DNA of 5,364 bases, from the NCBI GenBank assembly GCA_964566545.1, contig CAZMIX010000091.1, positions 1-5,364 of the forward strand, read 5' to 3'. Every line of letters starts with the position of its first letter. Position 1 is the first letter of the stretch. This document shows positions 4,438-5,364 of the stretch, piece by piece. The notes under the pieces are model-generated. The model ran no database searches, had not been told where the DNA came from, and saw only the letters and a program-made list of their open reading frames with translations. The translations under genes were made by a program, and so were the position numbers. The DNA is from JAEYFP01 sp964566545 (GTDB taxonomy: Bacteria; Bacillota; Clostridia; Lachnospirales; Lachnospiraceae).

Positions 4438-4971
4438 TTAGTTCATCCTGTTAATTTCATCGAAACTGATTTCAACCGGTGTTTCTCTGCCGAACAACTC
4501 CACGTTGATCGTGGCGGCCTGCTTGTTCATATCCATTCTTTGAACAACGCCGATCGTATCCTTCCATACACCCGCAACAACCGCAACCGTATCGCCCTCC
4601 TCGAAATTGATAAACACCTTCTCGGTCTTGATACCGAGCGGCTTCATCTCCACCTCAGACAGCGGCACCGGCTTGCTTCCCGGACCTACAAAGCCCGTCA
4701 CGCCGCGCGTATTTCTCACGACATACCAAGTGACATCGTTCATAATCATGTTGATCAGGACATAGCCCGGAAACATTTTCTTGGCAACCGTTTTTTTCGT
4801 GCCATTCTTCATTTCCGTGACATCCTGCATCGGAACCCTAACTTCCAGAATCTCGTCTTCCAGATGCCTGTTCTCTATCGTCTTTTCAATGTTTGCCTTT
4901 ACCTTATTCTCATATCCGGAATAAGTGTGCACGACATACCAGTTTGGTTCCGTACTATTTGTCTCTGCCAT
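4438..4971 (-). CDS. nusG: Transcription elongation / antitermination factor NusG
   Basis: NusG binds the RNA polymerase clamp, modulates pausing and links transcription to translation or Rho. At 177 residues the length is normal. The NGN domain covers about 10-100: WYVVHTYSGYENKV (11-24), KKMFPGYVLINM (64-75), WYVVRNTRGVTGFVG (82-96). The KOW domain covers about 122-175: EEGDTVAVVAGVWKDTIG, then NVELFGRETPVEISF (156-170). The KOW turn has GVW in place of the more common GPF. The ATG at 4971 follows an AGGAGAGG ribosome binding site. The gene starts 12 nt after secE, consistent with co-transcription. After the stop, GGGA-UUGU-UUCC followed by UAUUUUUU might act as a weak terminator, but the stem is too short to call. 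Confidence 0.98.
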   Translation of the reverse strand: MAETNSTEPNWYVVHTYSGYENKVKANIEKTIENRHLEDEILEVRVPMQDVTEMKNGTKKTVAKKMFPGYVLINMIMNDVTWYVVRNTRGVTGFVGPGSKPVPLSEVEMKPLGIKTEKVFINFEEGDTVAVVAGVWKDTIGVVQRMDMNKQAATINVELFGRETPVEISFDEINRMN

Positions 4972-4983
4972 CGTTCCTCTCCT

Positions 4984-5205
4984 TTACAGCTTAACCAGAA
5001 AATCAATACCATATTGAAGAATCTTATCAATTACGGCAATAATAAGTCCCAAAACAACAGAAATTGCCACAACCGAAATCGTCTGCCTTGCAACATCCTG
5101 TCTGCTCGTCCATATAATCTTGCCAAACTCCGACTTCAGACCCTTGAACCAACCTTTGCTTTTTTTGATCGTAGTGCCTTTGTTGTTATTATTTGTCTCA
5201 CCCAT
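4984..5205 (-). CDS. secE: Preprotein translocase subunit SecE
   Basis: SecE is the small essential subunit that clamps SecY in the SecYEG channel of the cytoplasmic membrane. The 73-residue protein is the short single-helix form of Gram-positive bacteria. It has a polar N-terminus (ETNNNNKGTTIKK), the conserved amphipathic cytoplasmic segment WFKGLKSEFGKIIWTSRQDV (19-38), then one membrane helix at about 42-60 (TISVVAISVVLGLIIAVID). The start has an AGGTG ribosome binding site that overlaps the rpmG stop codon, with only 10 nt between the genes. The rpmG-secE-nusG order is typical of Firmicutes. Confidence 0.97.
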   Translation of the reverse strand: MGETNNNNKGTTIKKSKGWFKGLKSEFGKIIWTSRQDVARQTISVVAISVVLGLIIAVIDKILQYGIDFLVKL

Positions 5206-5215
5206 AAGCCTTCAC

Positions 5216-5364
5216 CTACTTTGTTTCTTTGTGTAAAGTATGTGCCTTGCAGAATTTGCAATATTTCTTCGTTTCCATTCTATCAGGATGAGCCTTCTTA
5301 TCCTTTGTTGTATCGTAGTTACGATTTTTGCACTCTGTGCAAGCAAGTGTAATTCTTGTACGCA
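5216..5364 (-). CDS. rpmG: 50S ribosomal protein L33, start codon cut by one base
   Basis: The minus strand at the window edge begins TG-CGT, that is, a start codon lacking its first base, and reads RTRITLACTECKNRNYDTTK through to TAG at 5218-5216. With the missing base this is a 49-residue L33, the usual length. Four cysteines in two CxxC pairs (residues 9, 12, 36 and 39) mark the zinc-ribbon (C+) form. The C-terminus HTLHKETK is characteristic. L33 is a small protein of the large subunit near the E site. The zinc-independent paralogue that many Firmicutes make in zinc starvation is not in this window. The ribosome binding site and promoter are outside the window. Confidence 0.95.
   Translation of the reverse strand, partial: RTRITLACTECKNRNYDTTKDKKAHPDRMETKKYCKFCKAHTLHKETK

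Noticed and set aside
4540..5352. Long plus-strand frame of about 270 codons opposite nusG, secE and rpmG
   Set aside because: It crosses three well-identified genes on the other strand, has no ribosome binding site, and its composition is unlike a real protein.

Overview
The window is a piece of the conserved ribosomal-protein / transcription cluster of a low-to-mid GC Gram-positive bacterium. Every gene lies on the minus strand. Read in the direction of transcription (high to low coordinates) the order is rpmG - secE - nusG - rplK - rplA - [CapA-family lipoprotein gene] - rplJ - rplL - rpoB. Both edge genes are cut: rpmG lacks only the first base of its start codon, and only 11 complete codons of rpoB are present. 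The gene order, the strong AGGAGG-type ribosome binding sites, the zinc-ribbon form of L33, the Gram-positive L10 leader RNA and the RpoB N-terminus MEKNRIRPVTV point to Clostridia, most likely a Lachnospiraceae-like organism. That placement is by resemblance and no genus is claimed.

The sequence suggests the cluster is split into several transcription units. (1) rpmG-secE-nusG are packed with 10-12 nt gaps (L33, the SecE translocase subunit, the elongation factor NusG). (2) rplK-rplA (L11, L1) follow a 158-nt gap. That gap holds a candidate promoter, a 7-3-7 palindrome across its -35, and a hairpin resembling the L1-binding part of 23S rRNA. The unit ends in a strong intrinsic terminator. 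(3) A CapA/PgsA-type metallophosphatase lipoprotein gene has its own extended -10 promoter and a GTG start. It sits exactly between the rplA terminator and the rplJ promoter, whose -35 begins 3 nt after its stop codon. (4) rplJ-rplL (L10, L7/L12, the ribosomal stalk) are preceded by a perfect TTGACA promoter and a leader of about 250 nt. The leader has the L10-binding element, a plausible antiterminator, an intrinsic attenuator with seven Us, and two further hairpins. A long hairpin terminator follows rplL. (5) rpoB starts at position 35.

Most genes are ordinary housekeeping genes. The features that stand out are the surface-lipoprotein gene inside the ribosomal cluster, the roughly 54-residue Ala/Glu/Pro tail on L10 encoded by degenerate DNA repeats, the unusually structured 3' half of the rplJ leader, and the palindrome over the putative rplK promoter. 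I found no mobile element, CRISPR array, tRNA, rRNA or clearly new multi-gene system.
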